A stretch of DNA of 28,276 nucleotides, from IMG/VR virus record IMGVR_UViG_3300049811_000125, positions 1-28,276 of that record. One strand, 5' to 3'. The translations under genes and the position numbers were made by a program. Shown here one piece after another: positions 1 to 7,700 of the stretch (position 1 is its first letter; the number at the start of each line of letters is the position of its first letter). This DNA is from a virus. The notes below the pieces were generated by a model that searched no databases, was not told the DNA's origin, and was given only the letters and a program-made list of their open reading frames with translations.

Positions 1-30
1 CTCATTTGATTATATTATACAACAAATGAG
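1..30 (-). promoter_or_regulatory. stem-loop carrying a GTATAAT box at the window edge
   Basis: Arms CTCATTTG (1-8) and CAAATGAG (23-30) form an 8-bp stem around a 14-nt AT-rich loop. The minus strand of the loop contains GTATAAT (rc of 14-20), the heptamer found in five other minus-strand gene gaps here. It lies just past the stop of the 35-433 gene, so it could end that transcript, start the next gene to the left, or both. The window ends too soon to decide. Confidence 0.35.
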
Positions 31-34
31 GTTA

Positions 35-433
35 TCAGCCGTAGAAAGACTTGACCTCTTTGGGGGTAGCAAGACGGAATCCATCTTCCGTGTCGAAAAT
101 AAACTCTGCGTCATCTTCGTTAATGGGGAGGAATGGGTGACGAGTGGTAAACTCATATGTTCCGCCTGGGGTACGTACTTCGTATGCTGGATTCTGCCGC
201 TCCATTTTGACAAGCAGTAGACTTCCTACATCTTGCACAACCGGCTTCTGAACATAGCCCTCGTCCTTGGGGTCTACCTTTTCAGCATTGGCAAATGCTT
301 CGTATGCCTCATAGGTAACGCCTTCTAGTTCTAGGGCATTAAGGGTGTCTTGCTTGTTAAGCCCAGCAACATCGACGCCAAACATCTCTGCTACCTCGCG
401 CAAATCTTTTACGCGCATATCCTTGAATGACAT
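35..433 (-). CDS. small phage protein with Rho_N/SAP-like N-terminus, downstream of major capsid
   Basis: 132 aa. Residues about 6-35 (MRVKDLREVAEMFGVD, then KQDTLNAL) have the helix-extended-helix pattern of Rho N-terminal, SAP or LEM-like modules, which often bind nucleic acid or structural partners. The C-terminal half (about 65-132) reads as beta-rich, with PGGTYEFTTRHPFLPI and a final EVKSFYG. The ATG is preceded by AGAAAGGA at good spacing. It follows the major capsid gene in the transcription direction, across a terminator, so a head-completion or decoration role is possible from position alone. No family is firmly recognised; the Rho_N resemblance is moderate. Confidence 0.8.
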   Translation of the reverse strand: MSFKDMRVKDLREVAEMFGVDVAGLNKQDTLNALELEGVTYEAYEAFANAEKVDPKDEGYVQKPVVQDVGSLLLVKMERQNPAYEVRTPGGTYEFTTRHPFLPINEDDAEFIFDTEDGFRLATPKEVKSFYG

Positions 434-455
434 AAAAATCCTTTCTCTTAGTTAC

Positions 456-461
456 ATTATA
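456..461 (-). promoter_or_regulatory. candidate -10 box for the 35-433 gene
   Basis: The minus strand reads TATAAT 22 nt before the ATG at 433, leaving room for the AGAAAGGA ribosome-binding site. It follows directly after the capsid terminator. No good -35 is visible because that position falls in the hairpin. Confidence 0.4.
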
Positions 462-470
462 TCATATTAA

Positions 471-501
471 ACTGAAAGGGCGGGAGGTTTCCCTCCCGCC
501 C
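471..501 (-). terminator. strong rho-independent-type terminator after major capsid gene
   Basis: A perfect 10-bp stem, GGGCGGGAGG (minus-strand reading from 501) with CCTCCCGCCC, closes a GAAA tetraloop and is followed by TTTCAGTTT on the minus strand. It sits 14 nt beyond the capsid stop codon. It is a clear terminator or attenuator separating the capsid gene from the small gene at 35-433. Confidence 0.85.
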
Positions 502-515
502 CTCAATGGTTGCTA

Positions 516-1514
516 TCAGGCGGCAATTTTTACATCTTTGACCACAACGAAGGCATCAAGATTCTCAATCTCTACACCAACACGGGTGTACATTGTGAAC
601 TCAATGGTGTCCTTCTTCTGGGCAAACTGACGGTAGACCTGAATATCCCGCTTAATACCGACGATGCGGTTATTGGGGAATGTCAACTCTACGTAGCCGT
701 GGTTACCAGTACCGACAGATGCCGGAACTGAGAGGTCTTCCTTAAATAGGGGAACCTCAAAGATTGGTACACCGAAGGCGAACGGGTATGATCCGCCACC
801 CTGACCCTGAGGCCCAGCCTGGTTACCGCGAAGAATACCGGAAGCGATATCCTCAGGGGCGGTAGCAGACGAACCTAGAGTTGTTAGGTTGTACATGTAA
901 TCCTGCACCAAGTTAGACCCAGTGTAGAACCGTAGTTGGTTCCGACGAGCCTTGTAAGAACGCGGCATTGCCTTTAGTGCGCTGTTGAAGGTAGCCTTAG
1001 AAACTGCGGCTGAACCTCCTGCAACGACACGGCCACCAGCGAGAACCTTCTTGCGCCAACCGTCGAATGACTTGTAAAGAGCGTCACCGCTTAGGGCAGT
1101 GTCACCATTAATGGCGAGGTCTTCAATGTCATTACCGGCCTGTGTGGCCATCAGTTGTGCAACGTGATCCTCAAGGTCAGTACCCTCAATACCATCCTCA
1201 AGGGATTCGGTTGAGAGTTCCCAGTCTAGACGGAGTTTCTTTGTCGTAAGGGAAACCTTGGTGAAGGTGGGGACAGCGTTAACACCATCGTCAACTGCCT
1301 CTGTTGCCAGACGCAGCAACTTGCTGCCAACACCGATCTTGTCAATGTCCATGGTGTCAGCGCGCATACGCACAGTGCGAGCGGTTGCTACCAGGGAGGT
1401 TGCGTCCCACATGTAGTCGATGAAACGGTCTGCCTGCTCCTTGGCTAGAAGGCCACCGCCCCCTGAACCTAGTTCAGTAGTCCGAATCACCTTTTCAAGT
1501 AGTTCGTTACTCAT
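516..1514 (-). CDS. major capsid protein (HK97-fold type)
   Basis: 332 aa; builds the icosahedral head shell. The sequence has the usual composition and layout of HK97-fold capsid proteins without a long N-terminal scaffold domain: N-terminal ELLEKVIRTTEL followed by a Gly-rich stretch, a helix-rich middle (STESLEDGIEGTDLEDHVAQ, about 101-120), GNDIEDLAINGD (about 127-138), and a C-terminal beta-rich part with PNNRIVGIKRDIQVYRQF and FTMYTRVGVEIENLDAFV. The missing scaffold function is explained by the protease-scaffold gene immediately upstream. A GAGTGAGGTG ribosome-binding site precedes ATG. The gene lies 20 nt after the protease stop and ends before a strong terminator, as expected for a highly expressed capsid gene. 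The identification rests on overall pattern and on portal-protease-capsid synteny. Confidence 0.9.
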   Translation of the reverse strand: MSNELLEKVIRTTELGSGGGGLLAKEQADRFIDYMWDATSLVATARTVRMRADTMDIDKIGVGSKLLRLATEAVDDGVNAVPTFTKVSLTTKKLRLDWELSTESLEDGIEGTDLEDHVAQLMATQAGNDIEDLAINGDTALSGDALYKSFDGWRKKVLAGGRVVAGGSAAVSKATFNSALKAMPRSYKARRNQLRFYTGSNLVQDYMYNLTTLGSSATAPEDIASGILRGNQAGPQGQGGGSYPFAFGVPIFEVPLFKEDLSVPASVGTGNHGYVELTFPNNRIVGIKRDIQVYRQFAQKKDTIEFTMYTRVGVEIENLDAFVVVKDVKIAA

Positions 1515-1534
1515 GCTTTTTTCACCTCACTCTC

Positions 1535-2059
1535 TTAATTTTCTAGGGAACTAATGCCGAGAAATTGCCCGTCCCACAAACTTTTCTTAATTGGTGCCGG
1601 ATCACTGCCAAGATCACCGGACTTCTTTCCAGCAGTTGCTTCGGCAACAGCGTCAATCTGCTTCTCTACAGTATTGATGCTCTTGGAGATTGATTCGACA
1701 GCCTGGGTCAACTTGGACTCAAGCGCTTCAATCTTCTCATCGAATGCCTTGCTTACATCTGCCGTGGCCTTTGCGGTGACTTCCTCAGAAGTCTTAGAAA
1801 CAATCTGTTCAAGAATTGTACGAAGGTCGGCTAGTTCGGCGGTAATGCGCTCGAATTCACTGACCTCCACTTCCTCCGCACCAGCAACGGCTTCGCCTTC
1901 GTCAGAATCGGTAGCCTCTACCTCAGCGTCTTCGGCAACAGCCTCAACACTTTCGACGGTTTCAGCCTCAGGCTCAACTACCTCTTCGGCAACAGCCTCA
2001 GGCTGTTCTACCTCAGACTCTTCTGCGACAGGCTCTTCTACATGCTCTTCATTTGCCAT
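1535..2059 (-). CDS. predicted nested scaffold protein from internal start
   Basis: An in-frame ATG at codon 258 of the protease-scaffold gene begins MANEEHVEEPVAEE and would give a separate 174-aa product: the acidic stretch plus coiled coil, without protease or zinc ribbon. It has a perfect AAGGAG (rc of 2068-2073) 8 nt upstream, better than the ribosome-binding site of the full-length gene. Lambda C/Nu3 uses the same nested logic to make scaffold in excess over protease. Seen: the start and its ribosome-binding site. Inferred: that it is used. Confidence 0.7.
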   Translation of the reverse strand: MANEEHVEEPVAEESEVEQPEAVAEEVVEPEAETVESVEAVAEDAEVEATDSDEGEAVAGAEEVEVSEFERITAELADLRTILEQIVSKTSEEVTAKATADVSKAFDEKIEALESKLTQAVESISKSINTVEKQIDAVAEATAGKKSGDLGSDPAPIKKSLWDGQFLGISSLEN

Positions 2060-2830
2060 GTGTATTTCTCCTTCGCTAGTTTTTTCATCCGTTTCTGGCA
2101 ACGGATTGTTTTCCGGCTCATCACCGGAAGTATAAAAGGCGTCTACCATTTTCTGTATTTCTTTATGTACAGTGGTATCACGCTCGATCCATCCAATATC
2201 AGTCATAGCAGTGCTGCATTCTGGGCAGTCGCGGGAATCCATGGGAGACGCAATAACAGTGCGGCATTTCTTGCATGTATAAACATGCTCAGCAGCAGTC
2301 TCAACCTCAGTTCCCGCCACCTTTTGAACAGACACAATATTAGCAAACTGATTTGCCGGATTATCTACAAGGGAAAGTTCATATAGTTCGAGTTCTTTGA
2401 TGACCTGAACGCTTTTCTTAAGGTCTTCGTTGAATACCATTTCAGCATCTTTAACAACGCCGCCGATTGAAAAACCGGAAAGTGTACCGTCCAAAACTTT
2501 CTCCCATGTGTCACTTGCTCCCTTGGAGACATAAGCATTTACATATACGCCATTATAGTATTTTCCGGTTGATGGATCATACAGGGTTTCCGGCGCAAAA
2601 GACTTGATTTTACCTACGGCAATTGGCTGATGCATTTCACGCAGATTGCCGCGAAACTGGCTAAATGCTTGGAGTGATCCTTCGAGGGTTACAATGTCAT
2701 CGTGTGTGTCTACGTTATCAAGCGTGGCAAATCCACTTACAGTGCGTGACTCTTTATCAACCTTCTGAAATGGCATGGTCATTGTTACCTGACCATCTTT
2801 AGAATACCAATTCGCTTTATTAATATTCAT
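1535..2830 (-). CDS. prohead protease fused to zinc ribbon and scaffold
   Basis: 431 aa. Residues about 15-175 match the HK97 gp4/U35-type prohead protease: SGFATLDNVDTHDDIV, a candidate catalytic His67 in LREMHQP, Ser121 in GTLSGFSIGG, and the family signature LYELSLVDNPAN near 149-160. It then has a four-Cys zinc-ribbon-like segment (C186-x2-C189, C202-x2-C205), a linker, a very acidic Glu/Val/Ala-rich stretch (about 260-335) and a coiled-coil-like segment (about 335-405) typical of scaffolds. The fusion would assemble the procapsid and then cleave scaffold and capsid N-termini. The first ATG has only a weak ribosome-binding site; Met17 or Met19 are alternatives. The zinc ribbon inside a protease-scaffold is unusual. 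It sits between portal and capsid, as expected. Confidence 0.9.
   Translation of the reverse strand: MNINKANWYSKDGQVTMTMPFQKVDKESRTVSGFATLDNVDTHDDIVTLEGSLQAFSQFRGNLREMHQPIAVGKIKSFAPETLYDPSTGKYYNGVYVNAYVSKGASDTWEKVLDGTLSGFSIGGVVKDAEMVFNEDLKKSVQVIKELELYELSLVDNPANQFANIVSVQKVAGTEVETAAEHVYTCKKCRTVIASPMDSRDCPECSTAMTDIGWIERDTTVHKEIQKMVDAFYTSGDEPENNPLPETDEKTSEGEIHMANEEHVEEPVAEESEVEQPEAVAEEVVEPEAETVESVEAVAEDAEVEATDSDEGEAVAGAEEVEVSEFERITAELADLRTILEQIVSKTSEEVTAKATADVSKAFDEKIEALESKLTQAVESISKSINTVEKQIDAVAEATAGKKSGDLGSDPAPIKKSLWDGQFLGISSLEN
2068..2073 (-). promoter_or_regulatory. internal Shine-Dalgarno for nested scaffold
   Basis: Minus-strand AAGGAG lies within the coding sequence, 8 nt before the in-frame ATG at 2059-2057. 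Its quality and spacing are the reason for calling the internal start. Confidence 0.7.
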
Positions 2831-2869
2831 ACTAGATTGAGAATAGCAACAAATGCATTAAAATGCAAA

Positions 2870-4408
2870 TTATTGCTGTTGCCGCCCCTCTCCCTTAGCG
2901 TTGCGTGGCTGAGAGCCGGAAGAATCTGGATTAGTGGCCGATCTTTCCTGATCGCGCTTACGATTTCCAGACGCCTGCGTAGATTGTTCTGCTGATTGCT
3001 GAGGCTTCAATTCAATTACTTTATCGCCGCCCGAAATTGGTGTCATGCCCTTACGCAGACGAACCTCATTCGGTGTGTATACCTGCATGCGTAGGTACCG
3101 CTCATCAATGCGGCTTTGCGTGTCTTCGTCGGTCAACGTAAGTTCATTAAATTCAAGTTCCAGTGCGTCAGTCATTTCACGAATAATACGATTGATTTTC
3201 TTAGCAAGCGCGCGCTGCTCGGGCTGACATACCTGTTCTTTGAATGTCTTGTCAGCATCCTTTGCAAGGGCTACCGATGCATTGTCACTAATACCAATTT
3301 TTGTAATTGGTACACGGTGGGCCATAAGAATTTCGTCCCTGTTCGATGTACGGTAATTATCGAACGATGAATCTTGGATTCCGTTTTCCACCGCCTGCAT
3401 ATTGAACTCTGTCTTAGAGCCACTAGGGTCATCCGGTGGCAGGGGAATGATTACACTGCGATGACTTTTACCTTTAAGGTCTGATTGCATAAACTCTAGC
3501 AAGCGCTGTTCGGTTGCCGCTGAGAATTTACCGCCCTTTAGGGTAATGACGTAACGTGGTGCGGCGCGGTGTTCAAAGTAATCAAGGTTGAAGCGTGTAG
3601 CGAATTCGTTACCTGCTACCGCTCCCAGCGCAGATACGATATCTGGAACGCCGTAATAACTATTTGTCGGGGAGGACTTCTTCAGGACAATAATTTCGTT
3701 AGGCTGCTTTTGGTCAGAAATTGGGTCGGGAGTTGTGGTGTCCCCAAAGTTACGGAAAAATACTGCTTTGTTACCACTGATCTGTACATAGCCGTCACGA
3801 GCATTACGAACGCGCATTGTCAATGACGGGATATGGCCAAGATATCCAATATTACCATTGACTGTACGGCCTACTTCAATGTATCCCATGCCGGTCGCTT
3901 CGTAGTCAGTATACGCAGCAGTAATGATTTGAATAAATAGGTTTTCGTCGTTGAAAGATTCTAGACGCTCAGTAAGTTCATATCGTAAACGATCTAGTTT
4001 TTGACGAATGGTTTTGCGCTTCTTTTCTGAAGACGCCCGCTCCACCGCTTGCTTCGTAGCAAATGTTTCTACAAACTCAAAGCCCAGCCCAACGACGTTG
4101 GCTGCTTTGGCATTAATCGCAGCATAGTTATACGGCGATACTTCATATAGTTTGGCGAGGTATTTAAGGTCGTATGGCGGTGTTGCCAAATCAAGTGCGT
4201 CGTATGATGTATAGTCAGATGTGATCTGTTTGGATTCCGCCCCATCGCCCTCTAGGCGCTTGCGTATTTGATTTTGAACACGGCGACTGGCATTACGGCC
4301 AAGGCTGATATCAGACACCGGCCTCTTAAATGGATCATCACTGCCGTAATTACTTGCCTTGCGTATATCTAGATACGCAATTTCAATCTCATCGCCCTCT
4401 GTTGTCAC
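2870..4408 (-). CDS. portal protein
   Basis: 512 aa from the chosen start; the dodecameric portal forms the DNA entry vertex and binds terminase and head-tail connectors. Portal-like features include the N-terminal helical start with PPYDLKYLAKLYEVSP followed by NYAAINAKAANVVGLGF, a stem/wing region with DFEHRAAPRYVITLKGGKF-like pattern, and VPITKIGISDNASVALAK then FKEQVCQPEQRALAKKINRI near the C-terminal third, as in PBSX-type portals. The C-terminal 45 residues are Gln/Ser/Arg-rich and probably disordered. I chose GTG at 4408: it has GGAGGA 5 nt upstream and overlaps the end of the preceding gene. An ATG at 4438 in the same frame would add 10 residues but lacks a comparable ribosome-binding site. 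Confidence 0.9.
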   Translation of the reverse strand: MTTEGDEIEIAYLDIRKASNYGSDDPFKRPVSDISLGRNASRRVQNQIRKRLEGDGAESKQITSDYTSYDALDLATPPYDLKYLAKLYEVSPYNYAAINAKAANVVGLGFEFVETFATKQAVERASSEKKRKTIRQKLDRLRYELTERLESFNDENLFIQIITAAYTDYEATGMGYIEVGRTVNGNIGYLGHIPSLTMRVRNARDGYVQISGNKAVFFRNFGDTTTPDPISDQKQPNEIIVLKKSSPTNSYYGVPDIVSALGAVAGNEFATRFNLDYFEHRAAPRYVITLKGGKFSAATEQRLLEFMQSDLKGKSHRSVIIPLPPDDPSGSKTEFNMQAVENGIQDSSFDNYRTSNRDEILMAHRVPITKIGISDNASVALAKDADKTFKEQVCQPEQRALAKKINRIIREMTDALELEFNELTLTDEDTQSRIDERYLRMQVYTPNEVRLRKGMTPISGGDKVIELKPQQSAEQSTQASGNRKRDQERSATNPDSSGSQPRNAKGEGRQQQ

Positions 4409-4739
4409 GAATATCCTCCACAATTGCCGGTAGGTCATATTCGTCAGGAATAAGACCTTCCTTCATTCGGTATTGCTGCCGTGCGTATTCTTCGTCAGAT
4501 ACCTGTCGGTGGCCGGGGAAAAAGATTGGCTGACCTTCAGTAATTCCAAACTCAATCCGTACAAATTCACGCAACTTTGCAATGCGCGTTAGGTCACCAG
4601 CCTGGGACGGAATATTGAGAAAGTTACGGTCATCATCTGCAATAAAAGAGCCATCTGGCATCTCCCACATATACACACCGAACTGGTCGAACTGGCCTTG
4701 GCTTACCGGCCTCAATCTAGACTTTTTTGTATTTGACAT
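4389..4739 (-). CDS. conserved-looking small phage protein upstream of portal
   Basis: 116 aa, not recognised. It begins with a basic segment (MSNTKKSRLRPV), followed by FGVYMWEMPDGSFIADDDRN, which looks like a small beta-hairpin domain with a W and a DGSF turn. It ends in a charged helical tail. Its last 20 nt overlap the chosen portal start, so the two are translationally linked. There is no Shine-Dalgarno; instead TTGCTT-N17-TACACT lies exactly 6 nt before ATG, so the gene may be leaderless. Position beside the portal suggests a head or packaging role, but nothing in the sequence proves it. Confidence 0.7.
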   Translation of the reverse strand: MSNTKKSRLRPVSQGQFDQFGVYMWEMPDGSFIADDDRNFLNIPSQAGDLTRIAKLREFVRIEFGITEGQPIFFPGHRQVSDEEYARQQYRMKEGLIPDEYDLPAIVEDIRDNRGR

Positions 4740-4745
4740 ACCATG

Positions 4746-4774
4746 AGTGTACAGAAATATGTTTCACAAAGCAA
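4746..4774 (-). promoter_or_regulatory. candidate leaderless promoter for the 4389-4739 gene
   Basis: The minus strand reads TTGCTT (4774-4769), a 17-nt spacer, TACACT (4751-4746), then 6 nt to ATG. The spacing is the same as in the leaderless genes of the GC-rich island, although the boxes are only moderately good. Confidence 0.45.
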
Positions 4775-4782
4775 ATTGAGTA

Positions 4783-7700
4783 CTACGGCGTGCCATTAAA
4801 CACTTGCCATGGGGCGGAAATTGACAATGGTGCGCCATCATAAATCTTTGGGTATGAACCGCCTATTACTGTTTCCATTACGTCGTCTACGGCTATTGAA
4901 GTGCCGCGCGATAATGTTGACTGGTAGTTGTCTAACACTTGACTTGCCGTTAACGCTTTTTCGTGAATAGTAATATTTGAATACGTGGCAGTCATTTGAC
5001 CAGCGCCATTGTATGACCCATTCCAAAACCATTTTGAGTTTATGCTTTGATCTATACACTCATTATAATTTCCAAAGTAGTTATATATTAAACTTCTTGA
5101 ATTATTAGCAGTACCTTCCCAGACACCGGGATATACCGAGCCATCAAAGTATGCTGTGTTGTAGCCATCATTCACAAGCATTATTCCGGCAACATAAAAC
5201 TTTTCAGTGTTTGCAGCGCCAACAAAGCCAATAAACACCGTGGCTTTATCCGTAGATGATGGCGTATAAAATGTAGCATAGTATCTAGTCCATTTAGTAG
5301 AAACTGCCTGCTGCTCAAATGTTATTCTTGAGTTTCTTAACTCAGTGCCCGCCGAGTTTTTCCATTGAATGTATGCAATAGGCTGCCTAGAGGTCGTAGA
5401 TGCCCTAGCATAAAATGACAACGTATAATATTTTAACTGACCAAGTTGTGTAACATCAGTATATAGCGAGCACTGGTATCCGGTAGCGGCAGCGCCGCCC
5501 GTCCATGTAGCGGTTAGCGCAGTAGACCCTACTGGATGCTCAATGCTTTCACTGCTCATCGTTGTACTTGCGCTGGCGTTCCAGGCAGTCGTTCCTTGTG
5601 GTACTGGATTTACAATATGGTTTATTGTAGTGCTAAAGTTATTTGGAATGAATACAAGGTGGTGCCATTTCCCGCGTACAAAATTAGTTGTGCCACTGGA
5701 TATTGCAACTCCATCTAGGTAAACAGCCTGCATATTAGTATATGTAATGCCAGTAGATGTATAATAAATTCCACACTTTGTTGAAAAAGAAGTTCTATGC
5801 TCTGCTACCGTTAACGTAGTTCCCGGCGCAGGGTTTGCATCGTCATACCTAATCCATTGCTCAAATGTTCCAATGTTCTGCTGGCGCGGCATTGATGACA
5901 TGTAGCCTTCGTCGTTAGACGCTGAAGTTAAATATTTTTTATCCAGTTCTAAACGCATTACAGATGGTACGTTGTCTTCATAGGCTGTAACAGAAGCACC
6001 CTGCTCAAGTTGTACCTCGTCAACGTACAAAACCTCGCCACTTGATATATTTGTAATAAAAAATCTCAGCCATGCGCTACTAGTGTTTGCTGGCGATGTA
6101 ATAGTTGCCGATATAGTTGTCCATCCACTATCTACCGAAATCACTGAGTTGGTGTCATATGGGGAAATAGTAGCCCCCGCTGCATCAACCCACAGAATTC
6201 GTATAAACGCACTACAAGAATTTCCAATATTTGATTTTACTTTAGCGCTCAGAGTATATTGGGTGGACGGCGACAATCCAGCAATTGAAATTGGTGGGCC
6301 GTCAGTAAAGCCGTATGGGTCATACGCATATGGAGAGGGCAGTGGATTGCTATACTCAAATTGTACATCAGCAATGTAATACGTTTCATTTGCTAGCCAA
6401 CCATCAGAGTTGTTGCCGGTAACGTAGAGAGATAGTGTAACACCGGCCACATTTGCCGGGTTAGTTAACGATACAGTTTCCCATTCTCCGACCGTGGCGG
6501 TATTTAGCACTGCACTCGTCGTACCCACAATAGTATTACTAGAGTTATATTCATCTATGTAGACAGTTAACGGCCTGGCAACAGTTTTATATATTTTAAG
6601 TGTAACTCTGTACTGGACGCCAGTCCAGGCCATAGCATAACGCTTGCCGTTTGTTCTGGTTAGACCAAAAGTGTGATTTGAGCCAGCGGCAGTTTTAGTA
6701 ATTTTTGCTACAGGAAGTCCTGAATCTCTTTTAATATCACTTGTTTGGGTTGCCGTACAGTTACTCGTATAGTCAAATGCGTTGTCGCCAAAATCTGTTA
6801 CAAAATGCTTAAACCAGTTTCTAGAACCATTTGCAATGGTAGCAAATTCAGCCCGATCTTTTAACGCTGTTACTTTAAGGCTTGAGCCACCGGAAACATA
6901 TTCTTCAGTAGACCGCTCCAAGATACACCATGCATCTCGCCATGGCACCCAATTACTGGTATCATATGTAAATCCTCCATTTGGAACAAAGTTCTTAGAC
7001 GCCGACCCCTTTGTAAACTTGATGCCATTTTGAGCAAACTGGTTTATGATTGGTGTTGATTTGGTGGGAACAGTAAAACTGCCGGTCGGCTTTAGAACAT
7101 GATTCGCCGTCTTAGTCTTAAACTTAACGTTATCCAGCATTGTTAATGACATATATTGTAATGTTGCTGGACGATAAATAAGGTTTGTTGTTTCAAATGC
7201 CGCGCGCAGGTAGTATTGCGGGGCGGTAAGCGACGGGCAATACCCACCTTTAATGGGCGATGGCTCTCCACCTGATGTAAGTTGTGTAGGTGGATTTGTA
7301 ACTACCCCGCCATACAACTTAACAGCATTATTATTTGGCCCCCACTCAATCTTTGCGTCATCAATGGATTCATATACGCCATTAAAGTCAAACGTAAATT
7401 CGGCATATCCCTTCATGCAGATATTTACATCGTTGGCTAATGGTAAGTAGTAATTACCGTTGGAAGTTTGGTCTGAAACAAATGACGCTGTGGATGGTAT
7501 ATACTCATGGATTTTAACATTTTTTATTGCTGTTCCAAGTCCATTTTGACCGTCAATTCCGGCCCCCAATGTCAACTCAGTTGAGTATGACAACTGGAAA
7601 GAACTATGTGACGAAGTATCATATTCTGTAACAATCCATGTTCCGGCGTCTAAGGCTGCGCTAAACAAGTCACCAGACCATGCCAGGAGTACATAATGCC

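Noticed and set aside
1554-2135. 193-aa plus-strand Ser/Ala-rich open frame
   Set aside because: It is the complement of the acidic Glu/Val/Ala scaffold region, which explains its odd composition.
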